A program made the position numbers and the translations under genes. This document shows, one piece after another, positions 37,523 through 45,557 of a DNA stretch of 64,000 bases. The stretch comes from Bordetella parapertussis (GTDB lineage: Bacteria > Pseudomonadota > Gammaproteobacteria > Burkholderiales > Burkholderiaceae_B), in the NCBI GenBank assembly GCA_945897365.1, contig CAMDFD010000004.1:124001-188000 (forward strand). Reading direction: 5' to 3'. Below the pieces are notes generated by a model, which worked only from the letters and a program-made list of their open reading frames with translations, was not told the origin of the DNA and did no database searches. Position 1 is the first letter of the stretch, and the number at the start of each line of letters is the position of its first letter.

Positions 37523-39412
37523 TCAACGTGGCTCAGATGCACCAATAAAGCAAGCATGCGTGCACTTGCACCCAGGTACATTTCGACGACTTGCATCGGC
37601 CTTATATGAGAACCAGACACGGCCAAAATCGTAACCGTGATCACGGAGATTGCCAACGACAGGAAAATCTTCACACAAACGGACACCACCATCAGGCTCA
37701 ATCACTCCAATCAAACGTCCAGCCTGACAAGTGTTTGGCAAATTGCCCCCTCCCAGAACATCTAGCCACGTTTGATGGCGCCTATGGCGCCGTGCGTTTA
37801 TCTCAAGACGCTCTTCGATGTCAGGCTTACTACGCTCGGTGTAGTGATCAAAATATCGCTGGGCTTCATGAAGTAGGTGCGCAAAATCAGCTTGCCCAGG
37901 AGCCGAAAGATCATCGTCTTTAGGCATACCACGCAGTGGGGATAAAAAGTGAGCATCCACACGTATGTGATCTTTGACGTAGGCCATCAGCGGCAGCACT
38001 TCGTGCAAATTTCGATTTGAGACCACTGTATTAAGCAAAATCCCAAATGAGCGACCTGCTCGCAATTGCCGCGCCCTAACAAAATGCAGGCGAATGATAG
38101 AAGCATTCACAGAAGCAAACGCACCATTCATCCCATGGGTGCGATTATGAGACTGCTCCAAACCCTCCAAAGAAAACATGATTGTCAGGCGAACGCCAGG
38201 CATTCGCTCAAGCAGTGCCTCAACGGCACTTGCAATTAGCTGTGGCTGAGACCCATTGGTCGGAATAAACACATGCTGCAGAGGATTGTGATCAAAAAAT
38301 GTGCCACAGACATCAACTAGATCACGTCTAAGGAATGGCTCTCCACCCGAGATCCAAAGGGTTTTTAACGTACCAAAACCAGTGGCAATGCTCTGATATT
38401 CTGAGAGCGTTAGCTGTGATATCTTTTGATTTAGGCTCGCATGGTAATAGCACATCGAGCAGCGATGATTGCAAACATTGGTCACGGTCAGAATCAACTC
38501 GCGTATTTCAAGCGTGTCTTCTACGATCTTGTTCACCAGACTAAAACGCTTGACCTTATCGATGACCACATCTTTGAGCCCTTGGCGCTTTAAGAGGCTT
38601 CGCCCATGCCTGATAAAAGGGCGGCAATGCCATTTGCTCTCAAAATAAGCAATATCTTTGAGCAGTTGTCCAATATCATTTCGAATTCGGGTGTATTCGG
38701 GAGATGGCCGACTATTATGATGAATAATCGTGGAGTTAGGTGTGTAAATAATCTGGTATCCGGCTTGCCCAAGCGACAAACCTAAGTCCTTGTCCTCTTC
38801 ACACCGCAAAAACGTTTCATCAAATCCACCCACTGCCAGAAAAGCTTCCTTACGAACCAATAAGCACGTAGTCGGATACCAGGCCACTGGCTTTTCATGC
38901 GCAACCTCCGAATCCTCTAAATCGATTTCACCAAGAAATTCGATACCAATATGGGTAACCCGTCCCTCAGACAACTCAGTTTTCAAAAAAGCAGGGGCAC
39001 AAAGTAGTTGGCCCTTCGGGCTGACGACTTTACAGCCAACTGCAGCAACGTTGGCTGAAGACTCAACCAAAAGACAAAGTGGTGATAGCCATCCAGCAGT
39101 CACCTCACAATCGTTGTCCAAAAATACCAATCGTTGGCCGGCTGCAGCTTTCGCTGCCAAGTTGCGCCCCGCACTGACTCCCAGATTTTCCGGGCTCATG
39201 ATTAAGCGAAGGCAAGGATAGATTTTCTGCAACTGCTGCAAGCCTTGCACAATCTCTGACCCTGAGCCCATATCAACCACAACAATCTCATAGGGACCAT
39301 CGGTATGCGCAACAATGCTCAAGATACAGTTTTGCGTCTGCTCCCACCGCATGAGGGACAACAAAACAATAGATACTGGAGGAACAGAGTTAGTCTGAGG
39401 CGGCTGACTCAT
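37523..39412 (-). CDS. GT2 glycosyltransferase-radical SAM fusion protein
   Basis: 629 aa. Residues 12-240 are a GT2 domain: SIVLLSLMRW, VVDMGSGSE, the metal motif LDND at 98-101 and GGFDETFLRCEEDKDL. After a linker, residues 305-625 are a radical SAM enzyme: the cluster motif CNHRCSMC with C314, C318, C321, SAM contact GGEP at 356-359, and a Cys-rich C-terminus (C562, C580, C615, C617, C621) in the position of a SPASM or twitch auxiliary cluster. All residues needed for both activities appear present. It lies in one strand with a GtrB-like transferase and a membrane protein. A combined sugar transfer and radical modification of a glycan, lipid or peptide is plausible; substrate unknown. Confidence 0.85.
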   Translation of the reverse strand: MSQPPQTNSVPPVSIVLLSLMRWEQTQNCILSIVAHTDGPYEIVVVDMGSGSEIVQGLQQLQKIYPCLRLIMSPENLGVSAGRNLAAKAAAGQRLVFLDNDCEVTAGWLSPLCLLVESSANVAAVGCKVVSPKGQLLCAPAFLKTELSEGRVTHIGIEFLGEIDLEDSEVAHEKPVAWYPTTCLLVRKEAFLAVGGFDETFLRCEEDKDLGLSLGQAGYQIIYTPNSTIIHHNSRPSPEYTRIRNDIGQLLKDIAYFESKWHCRPFIRHGRSLLKRQGLKDVVIDKVKRFSLVNKIVEDTLEIRELILTVTNVCNHRCSMCYYHASLNQKISQLTLSEYQSIATGFGTLKTLWISGGEPFLRRDLVDVCGTFFDHNPLQHVFIPTNGSQPQLIASAVEALLERMPGVRLTIMFSLEGLEQSHNRTHGMNGAFASVNASIIRLHFVRARQLRAGRSFGILLNTVVSNRNLHEVLPLMAYVKDHIRVDAHFLSPLRGMPKDDDLSAPGQADFAHLLHEAQRYFDHYTERSKPDIEERLEINARRHRRHQTWLDVLGGGNLPNTCQAGRLIGVIEPDGGVRLCEDFPVVGNLRDHGYDFGRVWFSYKADASRRNVPGCKCTHACFIGASEPR

Positions 39413-39495
39413 AAGTCATCCCAAAAAAGGAGATTGCATTCCAAGACAGGTGCTAATGATTGCACTACTTTGATCAACTGTCTTCTAAATTTTAT

Positions 39496-39639
39496 TTAGC
39501 TGCCAAGATACGAGACGGTTTGTGGCGAAAGCGGTATCAAACCCTTCGATATCGATCCTGGTTGAACCGACCAGTGCTCTGGATATCCAAAGTGATGATA
39601 TTGAACTAAGGCCTGGCTTGTAGGATCATGTTGAAACTA
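39496..39639 (-). other. In-frame coding continuation after a TAG stop of the upstream membrane protein
   Basis: The membrane protein gene at 39637-40233 ends with TAG (39637-39639), yet the same frame stays open for 46 more codons to TAA at 39496-39498. The continuation has strongly protein-like composition (HDPTSQALVQYHHFGYPEHW, then VQPGSISKGLIPL), unlike random intergenic DNA, and fills what would otherwise be a 224-bp gap. It looks like the genuine C-terminus cut off by an amber mutation or reached by readthrough. Confidence 0.55.
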
Positions 39640-40233
39640 CTTACACAAATAGTCCGTACGTTCCACTCCATTGCGCAACGGCGAAGTCAGATCGCTGCTA
39701 TACGTATCACCAATCAGGCGATTTTTAGGCAACAGGGTTTGTCTCAACCATGTCGTTGTCATGGCCACAAACTGCCCCAATTCGGTCAGCTTGACACAAC
39801 CCTTTTCAATCACGATCGTCCCTGACTGCTGTTGCTCGGTCAGGCGAATATCGACGAGACGGTGTTCTTTCATGTACTCCTCTTTAAAAACCGTATCAAA
39901 GGCCGCAAGCTTGATCCCACCCCCGCGTTGTTGGAGTTTTTCCAAAATGTACATGGACAGCGAGCGATCAATGACCGTCGGCACGGAAATGGCAAAACCA
40001 TAGCCCAGGAGCAGACAGATCACAAAGGTCTGTAGCTTTTCAAAGCCGGTAAAGCTTTTGAACCACTTGACCGTCAACGCCACGATGAGGGTCAACACTG
40101 CTGCCAGCACACCATCGGCAATCGCGCTGTAAAACACCACATCGACTTTGAAAAACCAGCTGTGTATAACGTAAATCGCCGATAGAGAGATCGCGAAGAC
40201 CAGCATGAGGACTACGAATTTTAGATATTTCAT
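39637..40233 (-). CDS. Three-helix membrane protein with soluble C-terminal domain, amber-terminated
   Basis: 198 aa from ATG 40233; a longer frame to 40308 overlaps the GT gene and is less likely. Three membrane helices (about 4-24, 34-56, 68-90) are followed by a soluble domain beginning SVPTVIDRSLSMYILEKLQ, a block I associate with uncharacterised membrane proteins in polysaccharide loci. The GtrB-like gene's end overlaps the discarded extension only; the ATG lies 11 bp after its stop. The protein probably continued a further 46 residues past its TAG stop. Function unknown; a partner of the neighbouring transferase is inferred. Confidence 0.7.
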   Translation of the reverse strand: MKYLKFVVLMLVFAISLSAIYVIHSWFFKVDVVFYSAIADGVLAAVLTLIVALTVKWFKSFTGFEKLQTFVICLLLGYGFAISVPTVIDRSLSMYILEKLQQRGGGIKLAAFDTVFKEEYMKEHRLVDIRLTEQQQSGTIVIEKGCVKLTELGQFVAMTTTWLRQTLLPKNRLIGDTYSSDLTSPLRNGVERTDYLCK

Positions 40234-40243
40234 GAGGCGCGCT

Positions 40244-41224
40244 TCACTTTGTATAACTAATCCGATCAATATAGTGACGATACTGCTGCGGTGACTCAGG
40301 CGTCCCACGTGCCACCCCGCTCAGCATCAATGCGACAAGGGTCAACGCACCGGTCTGCAGAAAAACAATCAACAAAATCCCGAGCGTGACAGAAAACCAT
40401 CCCGGTGTCGCAAAGCCAATGATTTTCAATATCGTTGCGATGAGTCCTGCCATGATCGAAAGTGCAGTCACCACCGAACACACAATCCCCACGCGCACCA
40501 ATACATCCTCAGCAAAGATCATCACAGCTCTGAATCCGTGCAATGCCAGTCCGGTGAAATTCATCTTGCTATTACCGGCGTAACGTCGGCCGCGATCAAT
40601 CGGCTCGGCTTGAGTACGTAGTTTAGATAACAACACACAACCCGCGAGATGAGTCCAGAGCTCTTGCATCGAAGTGAGGCGTCGAACGGCCGCGGGCTTA
40701 AGCGCTACAAAATTACCAAAATTGATCGCGCGACCAGTCAGCAGTCGAAAGAGAAACTTGTAAAGCATATAAAACAATTTGAAATGTACGCTCTCCATCC
40801 GGCTCTTGCGCTGCGCGACGACGGCATCGATGTCATCGGACTCGAGTGGCGCGATCAGCTGCGGGATCGTGGTCGGCATATCCTCGCCATCCGAATCCAT
40901 CACAACGGTGCGCAGGGCATTGGGAAAGTTTTCTGCGACGTAATGCAGGCCGATTGCAATCGCGCGCTGATGTCCGACGTTGCGGCGCAGGTGAATCACC
41001 GCACCCGGCAAACCGATCTCATCGAGATATTCGACATTGACAGGCTGCCTCAATGATCCATCATCGACCGCGACTACAAACACGGAGGTGCCGTATTGCG
41101 CGTACAGCTCGCGAAACAGCTGACCAGAGGCCTCTCGATCCTCGTACACAGGCATGACGATGACGAGGTCATAGTTTGTTGTGGTTGGAACTAACGAGGG
41201 TGTTTGACGGATGGTATTGGACAT
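40244..41224 (-). CDS. GT2 polyprenyl-phosphate glycosyltransferase (DPM1/GtrB-like)
   Basis: 326 aa. GT2 core with VVAVDDGS and the metal motif VMDSDGEDMP, followed by two C-terminal membrane helices (about 235-260 and 270-300). Enzymes of this form move a sugar from a nucleotide donor to undecaprenyl phosphate for later use on the periplasmic side. First gene of the minus-strand set ending in the radical SAM fusion, which suggests that the three act in one glycan-modifying pathway. Confidence 0.86.
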   Translation of the reverse strand: MSNTIRQTPSLVPTTTNYDLVIVMPVYEDREASGQLFRELYAQYGTSVFVVAVDDGSLRQPVNVEYLDEIGLPGAVIHLRRNVGHQRAIAIGLHYVAENFPNALRTVVMDSDGEDMPTTIPQLIAPLESDDIDAVVAQRKSRMESVHFKLFYMLYKFLFRLLTGRAINFGNFVALKPAAVRRLTSMQELWTHLAGCVLLSKLRTQAEPIDRGRRYAGNSKMNFTGLALHGFRAVMIFAEDVLVRVGIVCSVVTALSIMAGLIATILKIIGFATPGWFSVTLGILLIVFLQTGALTLVALMLSGVARGTPESPQQYRHYIDRISYTK

Positions 41225-41339
41225 GAGGGTGTGAGGTGCTCGTTTAAGTGAGGTGCTTGTTTATTTACTCTGTTAATCATTCCATCGCTCTAGTTTATAG
41301 TGTCTTACTCGTATTCACCCCACAAAGCCTCACCCTCCT

Positions 41340-42215
41340 ATGCGTCGAATAGATGTCTACGACCTGCTATTACTTGCCGCGATCTGGGGAGGCTCTTTTC
41401 TGTTTATCCGCCTATCGGTAGGCGATTTTGGACCGATCGCCCTTTCTGGAATGCGTACGCTCATTGCGGGCGCGGCTTTGCTGCCGGTACTGCTCTGGCG
41501 CAACAAGATCGCCATGCTCCGCGACTATTGGCGCTCAATCATCTTTGTGGGGCTTTTTAACTCGGCCTTACCGTTTATCTTTTTTAACTTCGCCACGATG
41601 ACCTTGCCTGCGGGCACGATGTCGATTATCAACGCTCTCACGCCCCTCTGGGGTGCGGCGATCGCCTGGGTCTGGCTCAAGGACACACTGCCCCCGCTTC
41701 GTATGCTTGGGCTCATAGTGGGCTTTGCCGGCATCCTAGTGCTGGTCTGGGACAAACTTTCTTTGCACGACACAGCCTCGATCTATGCGGTGATTGCCGG
41801 GGTCGTCGCACCGATCTTTTATGGCATTGCGGCGAGTTACACCAAAAAATACTTGATGGATACCGATCCGATCGCAACCGCGGCAGGCTCGCTGATCGCC
41901 GCAGGAATCGTGCTGCTGCCCTTCACGCTCTATACGTGGCCCACAAAGCCCATCTCAATCACTGCCTGGGCGGCGTTAGTCGGTCTTGGCTTAGTCTGTA
42001 CCGCGATTGCTTATGTGCTGTATTACCGACTCTTGATCCGAGTGGGACCACCTCGCGCCATGACCGTGACGTTTTTAATCCCAGTGTTTGGCGTGCTTTG
42101 GGGATGGCTGTTTTTGGGGGAAAGCATCACGCTGAGGATTTTGCTGGGTGGTGGGGTGATTTTGCTGGGTACGGCGTTGGCGACTGGGTTTGTAGGTGGG
42201 CGAAAGAAAGCCTAA
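41340..42215 (+). CDS. EamA/DMT-family transporter
   Basis: 291 aa with ten membrane helices in two EamA repeats (AAIWGGSFLFIRL at the start of the first; AGVVAPIFYGIAASYTKKY of the second). Drug/metabolite transporter superfamily; likely exports an amino acid or metabolite, substrate unknown. Confidence 0.88.
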   Translation: MRRIDVYDLLLLAAIWGGSFLFIRLSVGDFGPIALSGMRTLIAGAALLPVLLWRNKIAMLRDYWRSIIFVGLFNSALPFIFFNFATMTLPAGTMSIINALTPLWGAAIAWVWLKDTLPPLRMLGLIVGFAGILVLVWDKLSLHDTASIYAVIAGVVAPIFYGIAASYTKKYLMDTDPIATAAGSLIAAGIVLLPFTLYTWPTKPISITAWAALVGLGLVCTAIAYVLYYRLLIRVGPPRAMTVTFLIPVFGVLWGWLFLGESITLRILLGGGVILLGTALATGFVGGRKKA

Positions 42216-42370
42216 GTACTATAGGTGTCAATAGGCTAGCAACATCTAGTTGCAAATCTTGTACTGTGGTGTTTACGTACGCAACTGTCCGAAGGTATTG
42301 AATCTGTGGTGGTATTGGCGCAGACTGAAGGGAGTCATTGTTTATCCAACAATTTATACCGCCCCTACAC

Positions 42371-42676
42371 ATGCCAATCATCAACACGCTTAAATATTCA
42401 GCTCAACTCGAAGAGGCAGGGATACCTCGCAAGCAAGCAGAGCTCCAAGCAATGGCATTAAGTGATGCGCTTGATCACTCAAGCGCTTGCTATGTGACTC
42501 AAACAGATCTTGCCAATGCGACTACAAAGTTAGAAAAAGCCATCCTTGAATCAACCATGGAGCTTAAATCTGACTGTCGAATTTTTAAATGGTGTTTCAG
42601 CATTATGTTGCCGGCAATCATCACACTACTACTGCCTGTCCTGTATAGCGCTTATCAGCAGTTGCTAGGTCAATAG
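42371..42676 (+). CDS. Small coiled-coil membrane protein, DUF1640-like
   Basis: 101 aa from ATG 42371. The pattern NTLKYSAQLEEAGIPRKQAELQA, then a helical coiled-coil stretch (TKLEKAILESTMELKSD) and one C-terminal membrane helix (about 78-98), matches small DUF1640/CCDC90-type proteins, often found near toxin genes and mobile regions. Ends 6 bp before cls. Function unknown. Confidence 0.7.
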   Translation: MPIINTLKYSAQLEEAGIPRKQAELQAMALSDALDHSSACYVTQTDLANATTKLEKAILESTMELKSDCRIFKWCFSIMLPAIITLLLPVLYSAYQQLLGQ

Positions 42677-42682
42677 CCCATC

Positions 42683-43990
42683 ATGCCGCGTGTGCACCCT
42701 CATCTGCGCTGGAAGACTGGCAACGATATTTCTCTTTTAGAAAACGGCGTTCAGCTTTTCCCTGCGCTCTGCGCAGCCTTTGATGCCGCAACGACCAGCA
42801 TCCATGTCGAAATGTATATTTTTCGTCTTGATCTTGCAGGAAAGCAGCTTATCCATCATTTGTCACTAGCCGCTCAACGCGGTCTCAAAGTCAGAGTGCT
42901 GATTGATGGTTATGGGAGTGCTGCCGAGGACGAGGCTATTGCGCGGATGCTTCACGATGCGGGTGCACACTGCAGAGTCTATCGACCTGAACCGAAACGT
43001 TTCACACTGAAATCTTTTGACTTCATGCGCCTACGCAGGTTGCACCGCAAGATTGTGGTGGTCGATGCTACGGTGGGTTTTGTGGGCGGGATCAATATTG
43101 AGGATGACTACTCGAGCGCCGATCCCGCTGTGCGCACGACGGACCCTCGCTACGACTATGCGGTGCGTGTGGTGGGTCCGATCGTGTCAGATCTGGTCGA
43201 GGCTTTGGATCTGCTGTGGTTGCGCACGCGTCATTGGCGACAAACTCCTCTGAAAAATGTACGCTCTAGGCTCAGATACTTTAAACGTCACAGAGTATCC
43301 TCTTACATCGTTTCTGCCTCTCCATCTACCTCTCCATCTACCTCTTCATCTCTCTCTTCATCTGCGTTTCCTTCTGCAACATCTCCTCCGGTTTTCTCTT
43401 CAACAACCGCCAACGTGCGCGCGGCATTTATCCTGCGCGATAACTTACGCTATCGACGTACAATCGAAAGAGCCTATCTGTTTTATATCGCGTCGGCTAA
43501 AACTGAAATCATCATCGCAAACGCATATTTCCTACCAGGCGGAAAACTACGCCACGCGCTGATCGACGCGGCAAAACGTGGCGTCAAGGTACGCCTCCTC
43601 TTGCAAGGAAAAATCGAATACCAAATGCAGTATCACGCGACACGTTGGATCTATGACTTGTTCTTGCGCGAGAACATTGAGATCTATGAGTATTTGCCAA
43701 GCTTTTTACACGCCAAGGTCGCCGTGATCGATGGCGTATCAATTGTGGGCTCATCCAATCTCGATCCTTTTAGCCTGCTGCTCGCAAGAGAGGCGAATGC
43801 ACTGATTGACGATGCAGGCTTTACGGCACAATTACGTCAGTCACTAGAAAAAGCCTTGACACAAGGCAGCCGAATTGTCGAGCTCACACTCTATGGTCAT
43901 CGTCCATTTCTTGGGCGCATTGCCGATGGGCTTTGTTATTTGCTGCTACGTATTGGCGTGACGCTATCTGGCAAAAGTAATCAGTACTAG
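42683..43990 (+). CDS. clsB: Cardiolipin synthase/phospholipase D family protein (ClsB-like)
   Basis: 435 aa. Two HKD motifs are intact: HRKIVVVD in the N half and HAKVAVID in the C half with GSSNLDP. Makes cardiolipin from two phospholipids at the membrane. Between the two domains is a Ser/Thr/Pro-rich linker (about 212-246) absent from most relatives and encoded in part by 12-bp tandem repeats. Convergent with the toxin-antitoxin locus region. Confidence 0.88.
   Translation: MPRVHPHLRWKTGNDISLLENGVQLFPALCAAFDAATTSIHVEMYIFRLDLAGKQLIHHLSLAAQRGLKVRVLIDGYGSAAEDEAIARMLHDAGAHCRVYRPEPKRFTLKSFDFMRLRRLHRKIVVVDATVGFVGGINIEDDYSSADPAVRTTDPRYDYAVRVVGPIVSDLVEALDLLWLRTRHWRQTPLKNVRSRLRYFKRHRVSSYIVSASPSTSPSTSSSLSSSAFPSATSPPVFSSTTANVRAAFILRDNLRYRRTIERAYLFYIASAKTEIIIANAYFLPGGKLRHALIDAAKRGVKVRLLLQGKIEYQMQYHATRWIYDLFLRENIEIYEYLPSFLHAKVAVIDGVSIVGSSNLDPFSLLLAREANALIDDAGFTAQLRQSLEKALTQGSRIVELTLYGHRPFLGRIADGLCYLLLRIGVTLSGKSNQY
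43318..43365 (+). repeat. Four tandem 12-bp repeats inside cls
   Basis: Units CTCTCCATCTAC (43318-43329 and 43330-43341, identical), CTCTTCATCTCT (43342-43353) and CTCTTCATCTGC (43354-43365). They encode the Ser/Thr/Pro linker; a 12-bp unit keeps the frame, so copy-number change would alter only linker length. Confidence 0.8.
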
Positions 43991-44054
43991 CTAAGTCGTG
44001 AGCCGATCACATCTCATTATTTACACAGTAGTTTACTATTTTTTACGCCAAGGG

Positions 44055-44073
44055 TAGTCCAATGGACTATAAT
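44055..44073 (+). promoter_or_regulatory. Palindromic operator overlapping the -10 box of the brnT-type operon
   Basis: TAGTCCA-A-TGGACTA (44055-44069) is a perfect 15-bp palindrome. It overlaps TATAAT at 44068-44073, a consensus -10 lying 7 bp before the toxin start codon. No strong -35 is seen, so activation may be weak. The arrangement fits autorepression by the antitoxin. Confidence 0.6.
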
Positions 44074-44079
44074 TAATTT

Positions 44080-44355
44080 ATGTTGTTTGAGTGGGATGCA
44101 TCTAAAAATGATGCTTGTTTTGTAACGCGTGGCTTTGACTTCGAGTTTGCTGGTCAAGTCCTTTTTGATCCATAGCGATTGATATCCCTAGACAATCGTC
44201 GAAGCTACGGTGAAGACAGATACCAAGTCATTGGAATGATCGACGGAAAGCTGTACGTTGTAGTGTTCACTCCCCGACGTGCATCACAGAGGATCATTTC
44301 AGCCCGAAAAGCGAATCAACGAGAGATTAAACGCTATGAAAACAGTAAAAATTAA
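44080..44355 (+). pseudogene. brnT: BrnT-family ribonuclease toxin gene with one in-frame TAG
   Basis: 92 codons. The frame reads MLFEWDASKND, then after codon 32 (TAG, 44173-44175) RLISLDNRRSYGEDRYQVIGMIDGKLYVVVF, and ends with IISARKANQREIKRY, matching BrnT along its full length (about 90 aa). The TAG is the only lesion: no frameshift, no other stop. BrnT toxins cleave RNA and are held by an antitoxin encoded just downstream, here overlapping by 20 bp. Reads as a recent inactivating mutation, or a toxin made only through readthrough. Confidence 0.75.
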
Positions 44356-44671
44356 AATTTCACCTCCTACCGCACATTCAGGCAGGGTGGGCCGAATAGA
44401 CATCGCTCGCGTTAACGCTACAACAGAGGCAGAAATTCAAGCTCACATAACGAAAGACGAAAAAGAAGCCATGCTTGACGCAGCTAAATTTGCACGTCGC
44501 GTGCGCAAACGTCTAGGTCTCAGTCAAACCGAATTTTCCGCGCGAATCGAAGTTTCGGTTGAGACTATTAGAAACTGGGAACAGGGACGTCGTTACCCAA
44601 CTGGCGCCGCGAAGACATTACTCAAAATTTTATATCGTGTTCCCGAAGCTTCACTTTCTGCATTGCACTGA
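44336..44671 (+). CDS. XRE-type helix-turn-helix antitoxin paired with BrnT
   Basis: 111 aa from ATG 44336; an upstream in-frame start at 44279 lies within the toxin gene and is unlikely. The C-terminal half is a helix-turn-helix: RKRLGLSQTEFSARIEVSVETIRNWEQGRRYP (about 58-88, split across helices). BrnT is usually partnered by the ribbon-helix-helix BrnA, but HTH partners are also known. The gene is intact while the toxin carries a stop, the state expected when a toxin is lost first. It probably binds the palindrome upstream. Confidence 0.78.
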   Translation: MKTVKIKISPPTAHSGRVGRIDIARVNATTEAEIQAHITKDEKEAMLDAAKFARRVRKRLGLSQTEFSARIEVSVETIRNWEQGRRYPTGAAKTLLKILYRVPEASLSALH

Positions 44672-44681
44672 CCCGATACAC

Positions 44682-45557
44682 TTAAGGCAACTCTAGCTCC
44701 GCCAAAATAGGCGAATGATCCGAAAGCTGTGACCAAGGACGACCTCTGAGCACGCGCGCGCTTCTGACCGCAAAGCCGCGCTGATAAATGCGATCCAGCC
44801 TCAGCATTGGAAACGCAGAAGGAAATGTCCTGGGCGGCGGCAACATACTTTGCTGACCTGGCATCATCAGTTGATTGCGACGCTCGAGTTGTCGTCCCAT
44901 CACCCCTGCTCTGAGTTCGTCGAGACTTTCTCCGCGCCACACGCCACGCAAGTGATGCATGGACTCTTTGAGTCTAGGCGCGACCCCTTGCGTGCGCGGT
45001 GAGTTGGCAAACACCTCGTACACACCAAGCTGCTCGACAAAGAACGGCGCAAGCGTGTCTTTCCAATCATTAAAGTCGCCGGCAATCAGAATCGGGGCGC
45101 CCTCGGGCACCATGCGCTTAATCCGCTCGGCCATCACTTCGATTTGTCTTTTACGTCCACCCGCAAACAATCCAAGGTGCACGACAAAGCAGTGCACCTC
45201 CCGACCTTGTACCTCAATCACGCCATGCAGCAGGCCGCGTTGCTCGAGGCGATGATCCGAGATGTCCTGGTTTTCGTAGGTAAGGATGGGATAGCGCGAG
45301 AGCAGCGCGTTACCATGATCTGATTTGCTACGGATGGCATTACAGCCGTACGCACATTCCATATGCAGAGCGGCCGCCAGCGACTCGTGCTGCGCGTGCA
45401 GGCGCAAATATTTATCATTGCGACCCTGCACTTCTTGCAAAAACATCACGTCGGGGCGCAGTCCATGCAGGCCGAGTCGCAGCTCCCCCACCGAGTCGCG
45501 TCCCGCGAGGGAGCGACCTTTGTGGATGTTGTAGCTTACGACACGAAGCAGGGACAT
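44682..45557 (-). CDS. Endonuclease/exonuclease/phosphatase (EEP) family protein
   Basis: 291 aa. VVSYNIHKGRS at the N-terminus, MFLQEVQ (metal Glu), IAGDFNDW and a final SDHSPILAEL are the conserved metal-site blocks of the EEP fold. Nuclease or phospho-diesterase/phosphatase activity on nucleic acid or lipid headgroups; substrate unknown. Starts immediately after aspS. The order fmdB-DUF502-aspS-EEP followed by cls matches related genomes. Confidence 0.86.
   Translation of the reverse strand: MSLLRVVSYNIHKGRSLAGRDSVGELRLGLHGLRPDVMFLQEVQGRNDKYLRLHAQHESLAAALHMECAYGCNAIRSKSDHGNALLSRYPILTYENQDISDHRLEQRGLLHGVIEVQGREVHCFVVHLGLFAGGRKRQIEVMAERIKRMVPEGAPILIAGDFNDWKDTLAPFFVEQLGVYEVFANSPRTQGVAPRLKESMHHLRGVWRGESLDELRAGVMGRQLERRNQLMMPGQQSMLPPPRTFPSAFPMLRLDRIYQRGFAVRSARVLRGRPWSQLSDHSPILAELELP

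Noticed and set aside
43318..43365. Tandem repeats considered as a CRISPR array
   Set aside because: Units are contiguous 12-mers without spacers and lie inside an open reading frame.
39637..44175. Genetic-code change with TAG as a sense codon
   Set aside because: Many intact genes here end in TAG at the expected family length (ugd, rfbB, cls, the WaaL-like gene), so general recoding does not fit; only rare readthrough remains possible.
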